DNA of 55,715 nt, taken from Hahella sp. HN01 (GTDB lineage: Bacteria > Pseudomonadota > Gammaproteobacteria > Pseudomonadales > Oleiphilaceae). Positions within the stretch are counted from its first letter, which is position 1. Each line of letters starts with the position of its first letter. The stretch is taken from NCBI RefSeq assembly GCF_018986435.1, contig NZ_JAHMIN010000020.1:2620-58334 (forward strand), in the 5' to 3' direction. Positions 47,529-55,194 of the stretch are shown here, piece by piece. The notes under the pieces were generated by a model. It searched no databases. It saw only the letters and a list, made by a program, of their open reading frames with translations, and had not been told where the DNA came from. The position numbers and the translations under genes were made by a program.

Positions 47529-48659
47529 ATGAGCACCAGATTAGCCAACATACGTCGCCTGGGAGTGAAAGAGATTCGCAGCTTTCTGCATGATCGGGCG
47601 TTGCTGATATTTGTCCTGGCGGCGTTCACGATCATTGTGTACAGCGCCGCGACGGCTGCCTCACGGGAACTGCGCAACGCGCCGCTCGCAATCGTGGATG
47701 AAGACCAGAGCCAACTGTCTTTACGCATCGCCAATGCGTTTTACCCCCCGCATTTCAAAGAGCCGGAGTTGATCTCTTATGCGGAAGTGGACGCAGGAAT
47801 GGATGAAGGGCGCTACACCTTTGTGGTGGTTATTCCATCCGGTTTTCAGAAGGACGTGATGGCGGGAGGCAGTGCGGATGTACAGGTGAATATCGACGCC
47901 ACCGCCATGACGCAGGCGTTCATTGGCGCTACCTATATTCGCAGTATCGTGACGGCGGAGGTGAATGAGTTCGTCAGCGGACGCCGTGACGATGCGGCGC
48001 TGCCGATAGAGCAGAATGTGCGCGTCATGTTTAACCCCAATCTGACGGGATACTGGTTCGGTGGCGTGATGGAGATTATTTCTCAGATCACACTGCTGTC
48101 GATTATTCTCACCGGTGCTGCGTTGATCCGAGAGAAAGAGCACGGCACTCTGGAGCATCTGTTAGTGATGCCGTTGTCGCCCCTGGAAATCATGGCGGCG
48201 AAGGTGTGGTCCAATGGTCTGGTCGTTCTGCTGGGGGCGGCCATGTCGCTGTATGTGGTGATCCAGGGCGTGTTGGATGTGCCGATCGCAGGATCGATTC
48301 CGTTATTTCTGGTCGGAGTAGCGCTGCATCTGTTCTCCACGACCTCCATGGGGATATTCCTCGGCACGGTCGCACGCTCCATGCCGCAACTGGGACTGCT
48401 GATTATCCTGGTGATACTGCCCATGCAGTTGTTGTCCGGCGGCATCACGCCGAGGGAAAGCATGCCGGATATCGTGCAGTACATCATGCTGGCGGCGCCG
48501 ACCACGCACTTCGTCAGTTTTGCGCAGGCGATTATCTATCGCGGCGCTGGGTTCTCCGCGGTTTGGCCTCAATTTCTCGCCATCACTGCGATTGGTTTGG
48601 CCTTGTTTCTGGCGGCGCTTGGACGATTCCGGAAAATGGTGGAAACTACCCAGTCATAA
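47529..48659 (+). CDS. yhhJ: ABC-2 type permease (YhhJ)
   Basis: 376 residues, one base after the rbbA stop. N-terminal membrane helix (LLIFVLAAFTIIVYSA), periplasmic domain (~50-170) and five C-terminal helices with the ABC-2 motif REKEHGTLEHLLVMPL and LLSGGITPRESMPD. Second permease of the yhiI-rbbA-yhhJ exporter. The substrate is unknown. Confidence 0.93.
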   Translation: MSTRLANIRRLGVKEIRSFLHDRALLIFVLAAFTIIVYSAATAASRELRNAPLAIVDEDQSQLSLRIANAFYPPHFKEPELISYAEVDAGMDEGRYTFVVVIPSGFQKDVMAGGSADVQVNIDATAMTQAFIGATYIRSIVTAEVNEFVSGRRDDAALPIEQNVRVMFNPNLTGYWFGGVMEIISQITLLSIILTGAALIREKEHGTLEHLLVMPLSPLEIMAAKVWSNGLVVLLGAAMSLYVVIQGVLDVPIAGSIPLFLVGVALHLFSTTSMGIFLGTVARSMPQLGLLIILVILPMQLLSGGITPRESMPDIVQYIMLAAPTTHFVSFAQAIIYRGAGFSAVWPQFLAITAIGLALFLAALGRFRKMVETTQS

Positions 48660-48689
48660 ACCGCTTACTATGCAGTAGAAGGAAGTCCG

Positions 48690-49169
48690 ATGACGCCGGC
48701 GATCAATCAGGCCAAGAAGGCCAAGGTAACCTATCAAGTTCATGAATACGCGCACGATCCGCGTTCTGAATCCTACGGAGAGGAGGCCGCACAGGCGATG
48801 GGAGCGCCTGCTGAGCGCGTATTCAAGACGCTGCTGGTGTCATTGACCGGCGGCGCGCAAAAGCTCGCCGTGGGAATAGTGCCGGTCTCCGGAAAGCTGG
48901 ACCTGAAAGCCGTTGCGAAGGCGCTAGGCGCCAAAAAAGCAGAGATGGCGGACCCAAAAGAAGCGGAGCGCGCCACCGGATACATTGTCGGCGGCATCAG
49001 CCCTCTGGGACAGAAAAAGCGCCTTCCTACCGTCCTTGACGATACCTCTCTCAACTACGCCACCATCTTCGTCAGCGCAGGAAAGCGAGGCCTGGAAATA
49101 GAACTTGCACCTCAAGACTTGCTATCGCTCACTGGCGGCGTCGCCGCGGCGATTGGCGTTTCAGATTGA
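48690..49169 (+). CDS. ybaK: Cys-tRNA(Pro)/Cys-tRNA(Cys) deacylase YbaK
   Basis: 159 residues, same length as E. coli YbaK, with AAGGAAG upstream of the ATG. The YbaK fold is seen from ERVFKTLLVSLTGG (catalytic Lys), AEMADPKEAERATGYIVGGI, to TIFVSAGKRGLEIELAPQDL. It clears cysteine mischarged on tRNA-Pro in trans. It may be transcribed with the yhiI operon, 30 bp behind it. Confidence 0.95.
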   Translation: MTPAINQAKKAKVTYQVHEYAHDPRSESYGEEAAQAMGAPAERVFKTLLVSLTGGAQKLAVGIVPVSGKLDLKAVAKALGAKKAEMADPKEAERATGYIVGGISPLGQKKRLPTVLDDTSLNYATIFVSAGKRGLEIELAPQDLLSLTGGVAAAIGVSD

Positions 49170-49315
49170 TTGGAATACGAAATAGAAGTTGACGCCTTGG
49201 CGTGAGGCATGATCGCGCCGATGGGGGCCGGATTAGTTTCTGAGGGAGAGTACATGTATCGAAAGTCGATGCCAAAATGCGAGGTAAAAGGGTCTCTAGA
49301 TCCAGTGCTATTTAG

Positions 49316-50059
49316 TCATATGGGCATAGAGGATCTTATGCCGACCTGCGTTGTATGATGGAGAAGTTTGGCTAAGAAGCTACTGTTTTTATGCTGATGC
49401 TCTTCTCGCAAAGCCTGTAGTCGCAACCACTCTTTATAGTTCATATCTTCTTCCTGCACAGGAAGGCTTTTTATATACGCTATTGCGGCGTCAGTCCCTT
49501 TGTTTTTATAAATATTGTTGATGGTCTCCGCTCTATATTTACGTTGTTTGAAGTAGTGTTCAGTCGGGGTGGCGCGTAAAGGGATTTTTATTCTTGGAAG
49601 CAAGGATAGGAAACTACCATACTCGCTAAACATATCGGCTGTTTCCTGGCATTCCAGCTCCTCTTCCTTCAACCTTCGAATCGCCATAGTTAAGATGTAA
49701 AACTCAGAATAGTCAGCGTTTTTTTCGATAAGCTGCTCCAGTTGCTGAAGCATATAGCTCTCGGGGTATGGCGTGGCGAGGGCAAGCCAGGAGGCCCACG
49801 CCAGACTGCGGCTGCCCCTAGTTGTTATATCTTCGAAAAGTTTGGCGTCCATGGCGCAGATACAGTGATAGCAGGTATAGAAGAACTCCAGAGGCAAACA
49901 TCTCACTTGTGGATATTCAGGTATAAACTTTTGATAGCCTCTGGCTCTTACAAGCTGTTTGTTTAATAAACTCTTTATGCTTGGAAGTTGACCGCCTCGG
50001 AAATGTGATGCGCCATATGTAAAATGATGAGAGTCAATATAGTGCTCGGAGTAGGGCAT
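49316..50059 (-). CDS. Hypothetical protein
   Basis: 247 residues, no family recognised. Mostly helical, Leu/Glu/Tyr-rich. Segments that stand out: PEYPQVRCLPLEFFYTCYHC near the first third (four Cys in the region, including CYHCIC), ATPYPESYMLQQLEQLIEKN, and EEDMNYKEWLRLQALREEHQ near the end. No signal peptide or membrane helix. No convincing ribosome-binding site, so the start is uncertain. It faces a gene-poor gap and is divergent from the Macro-domain gene. Confidence 0.6.
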   Translation of the reverse strand: MPYSEHYIDSHHFTYGASHFRGGQLPSIKSLLNKQLVRARGYQKFIPEYPQVRCLPLEFFYTCYHCICAMDAKLFEDITTRGSRSLAWASWLALATPYPESYMLQQLEQLIEKNADYSEFYILTMAIRRLKEEELECQETADMFSEYGSFLSLLPRIKIPLRATPTEHYFKQRKYRAETINNIYKNKGTDAAIAYIKSLPVQEEDMNYKEWLRLQALREEHQHKNSSFLAKLLHHTTQVGIRSSMPI

Positions 50060-50139
50060 GGGCTTCAGGCTTGATCATAGTAGCAATGCATTGAGTGCAG
50101 CATTTTAAAGATCTTTCGTTAAGGGAGACAATCAAAAAT

Positions 50140-50805
50140 ATGTTCAAGTCGATGATCGCCTCCATCACCGGGAAACGACCGCAAGTGGTGAAACCCTTTG
50201 GTGATAATAAGGATCAGAAAGCGGTGGCGTTTCATCTGTGTGGATACGATGAAATGACGGCGAAGGCGTTGGCTGTTGCGTTTTCTGAGGTTGATCAAGT
50301 TGAGGTGGCGCAGGGCGACATCTTACATTTGAAGTGCGACGCGCTGGTCAGTCCCAGCAACAGTTTTGGTGAAATGGGCGGCGGTCTAGATAAAGCGATA
50401 GACGACTTTTATGACGGCCAGGCGCAAACAAAAGCCTGTGCGGCGATTCGTCAGGAATACCTCGGTGAGCTGCCCGTCGGCGCTGGGTTGGCGTTGGATA
50501 TGCGCACGCAGCAATTTCCGGTGCTGATCCTGGCCCCAACAATGAGAATTCCCGGCAACGTCAGCGCTACACTCAACGCCTATCTGGCCATGCGCGGCTT
50601 GTTACTGACGCTTGCCCGATACAATGCGAAGTCGGATAACAAAATCAGGCATATCGCCATACCCAGCCTTTGCACTGGCGTGGGAGGCATGGACGCAGTC
50701 GAGTCAGCGACGCAAATGCGAGCAGCGTTCGACAATGTGGTTTTGAGAGGTTGGGAGAACGTCAGGCATCCGGCTATGGCGCCTTTTGCAAATCGTTTAG
50801 AGTAG
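50140..50805 (+). CDS. Macro-domain (Macro_2-like) protein
   Basis: From ATG 50140 (AAGGGAG about 12 nt upstream) 221 residues; the frame is also open from a GTG at 50095. The Macro fold signature is clear: VAQGDILHLKCDALVSPSNS, FGEMGGGLDKAIDDFY (ligand loop), VLILAPTMRIPGNV, and IPSLCTGVGGMDAVES (second loop). Macro domains bind or remove ADP-ribose; this subtype with the APTMRIP segment is also known from phage and bacterial accessory proteins. It could process ADP-ribosylated targets. No partner (for example an ADP-ribosyltransferase) is visible nearby. Confidence 0.85.
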   Translation: MFKSMIASITGKRPQVVKPFGDNKDQKAVAFHLCGYDEMTAKALAVAFSEVDQVEVAQGDILHLKCDALVSPSNSFGEMGGGLDKAIDDFYDGQAQTKACAAIRQEYLGELPVGAGLALDMRTQQFPVLILAPTMRIPGNVSATLNAYLAMRGLLLTLARYNAKSDNKIRHIAIPSLCTGVGGMDAVESATQMRAAFDNVVLRGWENVRHPAMAPFANRLE

Positions 50806-51026
50806 TTTGAAGCAATTCAATGGATTCGAGGTGAAATTACTGATTTTGATAACAAGGATTAGGCATGTTTTTACGCTTTTTTGCCAAGTGCACATTGCCT
50901 CCTGTGAATCGCTTTTTCATGGCCCCTGTGCATTGGAACCAGCGGGCTGGAGGAAGTATCTTTAAGGGCTTTAAATTGAAAAACGCGCATGCGCGATATA
51001 CAAATGCTAAACCTAAAGGAGATATC

Positions 51027-51539
51027 GTGCGTAGTTTGCTATTGTTGTTTATTTGTCTAAGTGGTTGCAGTAAGAATATTGATAATGCAATGACAGACAA
51101 AGACCTCATCGCAGAGTTCTCTGGGCACGAGCAGAGTTTTAAGCTTTTGATTGACATGATTACAGCAGATGCAAGTTCGTTGCAAAAGTTTGAAATCGGT
51201 AATGATCGTGTAGGGGAGTACCGTCTATACGATGAGGGATGGGAAAAGCAATATGGAAATTATGTCCCGCTGGAAGTTGTTTTGGCTGAGTATTCTTTGA
51301 CCAAAGCGCGACACCAAGAATATTTAAAACTTCTATCTAACACCAATGCGTCAAAGATAGAGAGATACAACGGTAGTGTGTCAGTAGTCATATCGACGTC
51401 AGGCTTTTTATTTGGAGGCTGTATTAGCCTGATTCGTTATGATCCTAAAAAACTAGAACTTACGAAGCCGTCATGGGCGCAGGTCTATTATCAAGCTAAA
51501 TTTAATGACAACTGGGGCGGAGAAACCAAGTGCAATTAA
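51027..51539 (+). CDS. Hypothetical lipoprotein
   Basis: GTG 51027 follows AAAGGAGATATC, an excellent Shine-Dalgarno, and starts a short lipoprotein signal (RSLLLLFICLSGC, Cys near 15). 170 residues. The mature part has no recognised family: charged, with YRLYDEGWEKQYGNYVPLEV and a late hydrophobic VSVVISTSGFLFGGC segment. The frame is open upstream to 50865, giving 54 more codons without a start site, discussed under findings. Possibly an accessory or phage-associated lipoprotein. Confidence 0.65.
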   Translation: MRSLLLLFICLSGCSKNIDNAMTDKDLIAEFSGHEQSFKLLIDMITADASSLQKFEIGNDRVGEYRLYDEGWEKQYGNYVPLEVVLAEYSLTKARHQEYLKLLSNTNASKIERYNGSVSVVISTSGFLFGGCISLIRYDPKKLELTKPSWAQVYYQAKFNDNWGGETKCN

Positions 51540-51572
51540 GTAAAAAAACGTCCGCTATCAATAGTTTGTTCC

Positions 51573-51734
51573 GTGAGCAAGGCGCTCTCACTAGACGAGT
51601 TTAAAAGGCTTACTACATAGCGCTTTTTAGCATATCCTCGAAAATTGTACGAGTGTGAAGAGCCATTTGAGCTTTCCGATAGGTCTCCAGAGGAGATTGA
51701 AAAAGTTGTGGATATTCTTTTTAAAGCGTCTTAG
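51573..51734 (+). pseudogene. Small ORF broken by an in-frame amber codon
   Basis: From GTG 51573 the frame reads SKALSLDEFKRLTT, then TAG (51618-51620), then continues RFLAYPRKLYECEEPFELSD and on to EKVVDILFKAS before TAG at 51732-51734. Both sides of the stop look like one charged, helical small protein (53 codons), so a point mutation to TAG or a decayed gene is likely. No good ribosome-binding site precedes the GTG. No family recognised. Confidence 0.45.
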
Positions 51735-51746
51735 CAAGGAAGCCTA

Positions 51747-51842
51747 ATGTTTCTTAACTGGATTATGATTTCTGAAACCTATAACCAGTTCCAATTCGAG
51801 GACGCACGGACATGGCTCCCGTGTTTAAATCGGTATGTTTAG
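51747..51842 (+). CDS. Possible 31-aa leader ORF overlapping the zinc-ribbon gene
   Basis: ATG 51747 with AAGGA 6 nt upstream; product begins MFLNWIMISETYNQF. The stop TAG at 51840-51842 overlaps the ATG of the next gene (51835), which has no Shine-Dalgarno of its own. The ORF might exist to couple translation. No homology known to me; could be chance. Confidence 0.3.
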   Translation: MFLNWIMISETYNQFQFEDARTWLPCLNRYV

Positions 51843-52212
51843 AAAAAGCGGATTGCAGAGAAGAAAAGAGATAAAGGCGGCGCGCCTGGATAAGGCTAAG
51901 CGATCAGATGTGGACGTATACTCGGATGTGGTCCCGGAAGGTGCGTTGCTTGCAAATATGGAAGTTCTGAGGGAGATAAATCCTTTAGAGCGTTTGCCAA
52001 ATTTTTATGTAGATCGTCAATTCATATGTAAGGACTGTGAAAGTCACGAGATATGGACTGCCAAGCAACAGAAGTGGTGGTATGAAATCGCAAGAGGAAG
52101 TATCGCTTCGAAAGCTGTACGGTGCCGGTCGTGTCGTTATAAGGAAAAGCACAGGAAAGAGGAGGCCAGGAGAGTCCACCTTGAAGTCTTGGCAAGAAAA
52201 AATGATAAGTAG
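51835..52212 (+). CDS. Zinc-ribbon domain protein
   Basis: 125 residues. A basic N-terminus (FRKSGLQRRKEIKAARLDKA) is followed by a middle linker. The C-terminal half carries a zinc ribbon: QFICKDCESHEIWTAKQQ and, about 30 residues later, VRCRSCRYKEKHRKEE, two CxxC pairs. This is the pattern of the small 'probable zinc-ribbon' (zf_Tbcl) family, of unknown function. The start is supported only by overlap with the 31-codon ORF upstream. Confidence 0.75.
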   Translation: MFRKSGLQRRKEIKAARLDKAKRSDVDVYSDVVPEGALLANMEVLREINPLERLPNFYVDRQFICKDCESHEIWTAKQQKWWYEIARGSIASKAVRCRSCRYKEKHRKEEARRVHLEVLARKNDK

Positions 52213-52412
52213 CGACAGTTAGCCTCGCGGGCTGAGAATGAGCTAAGGAATACAAAATATCTGTTGCGCAAATTTCTGTCATGGAAAGTGTTGAGCTTTT
52301 CATCTCGTACAGTCTCTAACGTATCTGGCCAAAGCAAAGCCATTGCTCAGACTTGCGCGGTGACGCTATGATTCGGGCGATTTTTTAAAGCCATCTACTT
52401 GGAAGTTTCTCC

Positions 52413-52745
52413 ATGATACATCTCGCGCCCGGTGAAGATATCCTGAAGGAAGGCGCCGCCAATTTACAGAAAAACGTTGAGACGGTGGGCGGTAAGCTTT
52501 ATTTGACTAATCAGCGTCTGGTTTTTCGGGCGCATGCTCTGAATGTGCAGGGCGGTGTGACGGAGATTCCTTTGGCGCAGGTTTGTAAGTTAACCAAATG
52601 CTGGACCAAGCTGTTTGGCGTGGTTCCTCTTTATCCTAATTCCCTGGCTATCAGCACCCATGACAATACGGTCTTTCGCTTTGTGTTGTTTGGGCGGGAT
52701 AGTTGGCGTGCGGCCATCGCGGAGCAAGTTGGAGCGCCAGCATGA
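52413..52745 (+). CDS. GRAM-domain protein
   Basis: 110 residues. A single GRAM/PH-like domain: PGEDILKEGAANLQKNVETV, GGKLYLTNQRLVFRAH, then ITEIPLAQV-like VTEIPLAQVCKLTKCW and SLAISTHDNTVFRFVLFGRD. GRAM domains bind membranes or lipids; bacterial single-domain versions are of unknown role. The stop overlaps the start of the next gene by four bases (ATGA at 52742-52745), so both are translated together. Confidence 0.85.
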   Translation: MIHLAPGEDILKEGAANLQKNVETVGGKLYLTNQRLVFRAHALNVQGGVTEIPLAQVCKLTKCWTKLFGVVPLYPNSLAISTHDNTVFRFVLFGRDSWRAAIAEQVGAPA

Positions 52746-53368
52746 AGTGGATGTTTAGGATATTGAGTGCAGTATGGGCTTTGTTTGTCCTGTTAGTGAT
52801 CCTCGCTGTCGTGTACCCATCCATGTTTCCTCAAGAGCTGCCGTTACCTCTGGCTTTTATCAAAAGCACGTTGTCGAGTGCAGTAAGCTCCCCGGTATAT
52901 TTTGCACTGCCGGTATTTATATTTGCTATTTTTACGTGGCCGCTGATGCTTTTATTTATGGGGGCGAGGAGCGGTTGGAAGGCTTTGGCCGAGCGTTATC
53001 AATATTCGGCTAATAATGTCGCGACCCGTTTTATTGGTCCCAATAGCGGCATGATAGGGAAGATGTCGTACAAGAATATCTTGTTTGTAGGGGCTGATGA
53101 GCAGTACTTATATTTAAAAACGTTGTTTCTATTTCGTCTGGGTAACCCAACGCTGGCGATTCCCTGGAGCGATATCAGCGCAATCAAATCCACTACAAGT
53201 CTGTTGCCTGCTGGCGCGCCTCAGTTTTTGCGGGCTATCAGCCCTTCTGGTCGTTTCGCGAGTGTTACGCTTTCCACTATGCCTGAGCAGCGGTTGACTC
53301 TGCCTTGGGATGATAGCTTTACCCGCTTCGCGTCGAATTTAAATGTTTCCCACTCAGAGCAGGCATAA
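52742..53368 (+). CDS. Membrane protein with PH-like C-terminal domain
   Basis: ATG 52742 with GGAG 8 nt upstream, overlapping the GRAM gene stop. 208 residues: two membrane helices (~5-27 and ~45-72, separated by a short loop), then a soluble C-terminal domain of about 120 residues with beta-strands resembling a PH/GRAM fold (NILFVGADEQYLYLKTLFLF; NPTLAIPWSDISAIKSTTSL). No family named with confidence. Likely works with the GRAM protein at the inner membrane. A possible alpha/beta hydrolase start lies just after. Confidence 0.7.
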   Translation: MKWMFRILSAVWALFVLLVILAVVYPSMFPQELPLPLAFIKSTLSSAVSSPVYFALPVFIFAIFTWPLMLLFMGARSGWKALAERYQYSANNVATRFIGPNSGMIGKMSYKNILFVGADEQYLYLKTLFLFRLGNPTLAIPWSDISAIKSTTSLLPAGAPQFLRAISPSGRFASVTLSTMPEQRLTLPWDDSFTRFASNLNVSHSEQA

Positions 53369-53372
53369 CGCG

Positions 53373-54125
53373 ATGGCGCATACGACGAATGTGGTGATGA
53401 TCCACGGATTAATGGGTTCCCTGAGCTACTTTGAGCCGCAAAAACGTGTGCCTGACATTCGCTGGTTAACGCCGGATTTGCCAGGATACGCCGCGACCCC
53501 AATGCAGCATGGAGAGGATGTTTTTTCTTTACGCGGTCAGGCCGAATATGTCCGCGACCTGATACTGGAGCTGGATGAGGGCCCCTGTTGGGTCGTGGGG
53601 CACAGTGTGGGCGGCTCCATTGCGATGTTGTTGGCTGAGGCGTATCCGCAGCTGGTGCGCGGCCTTATTAGCGTGGAAGGCAACTTCACTCTCAATGATG
53701 CGTTCTGGTGCAGGAAAGTCGCCGCGATGTCCATGTCGGAGTGGCGAGAAAATTATGCGGAAATGCAGCGCGATCCAGAGAGTTGGCTAGCTTGCGCGGA
53801 GATTGAGGCAACCCCTGAGCGGCTTGAATGGGCGCGCAAAGTATTGCTTAACCAATCGGCGGAAACAGTCCATGCGGTGGCTACTGCCGTCGTGAAGGAA
53901 ACCGCTGGAGAGGAATATCAGGGTACTGTTCGCCGCGTCGTGGAGAGCGGCCTGCCGTTATTCCTGCTCTCAGGCGAGCGCTCCGACGCCGGGTGGGATA
54001 CGCCTGCTTATGCGCGGGCAGCGGCGCGGCAAAGCGTGCAGCAGAAAAATACCGGGCATATGATGATGTTGGAAGCGCCGGATGAGTTCTGCGACATTGT
54101 CGCCAACTTCATCCGGTCCAATTAG
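53373..54125 (+). CDS. Alpha/beta hydrolase
   Basis: From ATG 53373 (MAHTTNVVMIHGLMGS) 250 residues; an earlier ATG at 53343 overlaps the previous gene. Alpha/beta hydrolase fold: IHGLMGSLSYFEPQKR oxyanion loop, GHSVGGSIAMLLAEAYPQLV with the nucleophile Ser, FLLSGERSDAGWD with the acid, and NTGHMMMLEAPDEF with the His. Catalytic triad visible. Substrate not known (esterase or related). Confidence 0.9.
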   Translation: MAHTTNVVMIHGLMGSLSYFEPQKRVPDIRWLTPDLPGYAATPMQHGEDVFSLRGQAEYVRDLILELDEGPCWVVGHSVGGSIAMLLAEAYPQLVRGLISVEGNFTLNDAFWCRKVAAMSMSEWRENYAEMQRDPESWLACAEIEATPERLEWARKVLLNQSAETVHAVATAVVKETAGEEYQGTVRRVVESGLPLFLLSGERSDAGWDTPAYARAAARQSVQQKNTGHMMMLEAPDEFCDIVANFIRSN

Positions 54126-54167
54126 CGCCTTGCGTTGGCGCAGTAGATTATCTATGCGAACGTTAGG

Positions 54168-54953
54168 CTAGCCTTCGGATTTATTCCGGTGAATCGCCAG
54201 TCGCTCGGGAGCCTGGCACACCGGCATCACTTCGATGCGGTTGATGTTCACATTGGCGGGACGGGTCGCCGCCCAGGCCACGCAATCCGCGATATGCTCC
54301 GGCGTCAACGCATCGGCGTTCTCATATGTCGCCTTCGCTTTATCTTCATCGCCTTTGAAACGAACCAGCGAGAACTCGCTGCCGCCTACCATGCCGGGTT
54401 CAATGTTTGTGACTCTCAGCGCCGTGCCCAACAGGTCGGCTTTCAGATTGCGGGAGAACTGCTCGACAAAGGCTTTGGTGGCGCCGTAGACATTACCGCC
54501 AAAGTAAGCGTATGAACCAGCGATGGAACCGATATTTATGATATGTCCGGCATTGCGCTCCACCATGCCCGGCAACAGCAAATGAGTCATGAACGCCAGT
54601 CCGGTGCAGTTCACTTCAATCATACGGCTCCAGTCTTCCCAGGAGACGCTTTGCGCCGGACCTAATCCCAAAGCCAGCCCGGCGTTATTGATAAGCAGAT
54701 CTATGGCGGCGAATGCGGGCGGCAGGTTTTCGATCGCCGCCGTCACCGCTGGTTGATCGCAGATATCGCAGGCGATGATATGGCAGTTGGTCGGCAAGCG
54801 GGCCGCCAGCGCTTCCAGTTTATCTTGACGGCGCGCCAGCAGGATCAAGTCGTAGCCCTCATGCGCCAGTCGCTCCGCAATCGCTTCGCCCAAGCCGACG
54901 GATGCGCCTGTGACCAGCGCAACTTTTCCGTTGTGGTTTCCCGGCTTACTCAT
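54168..54953 (-). CDS. SDR-family oxidoreductase (YdfG-like)
   Basis: 261 residues with GTGAGGAGAATGCT before the ATG. Classical short-chain dehydrogenase: cofactor loop VTGASVGLGEAIAERL, LLARRQDKLE (suggests NADP preference), NNAGLALG, IGSIAGSYAYFGGNVYGATK with Tyr-xxx-Lys, and the C-terminal VNINRIEVMPV. The sequence resembles YdfG, an NADP-dependent 3-hydroxy acid dehydrogenase (serine, allothreonine). Single gene, convergent with the hydrolase gene. Confidence 0.88.
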   Translation of the reverse strand: MSKPGNHNGKVALVTGASVGLGEAIAERLAHEGYDLILLARRQDKLEALAARLPTNCHIIACDICDQPAVTAAIENLPPAFAAIDLLINNAGLALGLGPAQSVSWEDWSRMIEVNCTGLAFMTHLLLPGMVERNAGHIINIGSIAGSYAYFGGNVYGATKAFVEQFSRNLKADLLGTALRVTNIEPGMVGGSEFSLVRFKGDEDKAKATYENADALTPEHIADCVAWAATRPANVNINRIEVMPVCQAPERLAIHRNKSEG

Positions 54954-55194
54954 AGCATTCTCCTCACTCAGTCGTGGTCATATACAAATGCGCCTAAGTA
55001 CTTGGCGATAAGGGAATAAAGTATTCAGATTTTCTCGCGGGATGAAAGCCCTGAGCATCTCTTCGTTAAAAATTAGCCGGAAGTCTAAGTCTCGATTGTA
55101 CAAAATACGACCTATTGCTGAGGTCGCGCCAGGATTGCCCCGATTAGAATAAAACTGTCGCCGTATCTTTTATCCACCTCAAGGAGGGCGCGCT

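Noticed and set aside
49254-49358. 34-codon ORF with a GAGGGAGA site after ybaK
   Set aside because: Good ribosome-binding site, but it overlaps the end of the opposite hypothetical gene, is very short and lacks any conserved feature.
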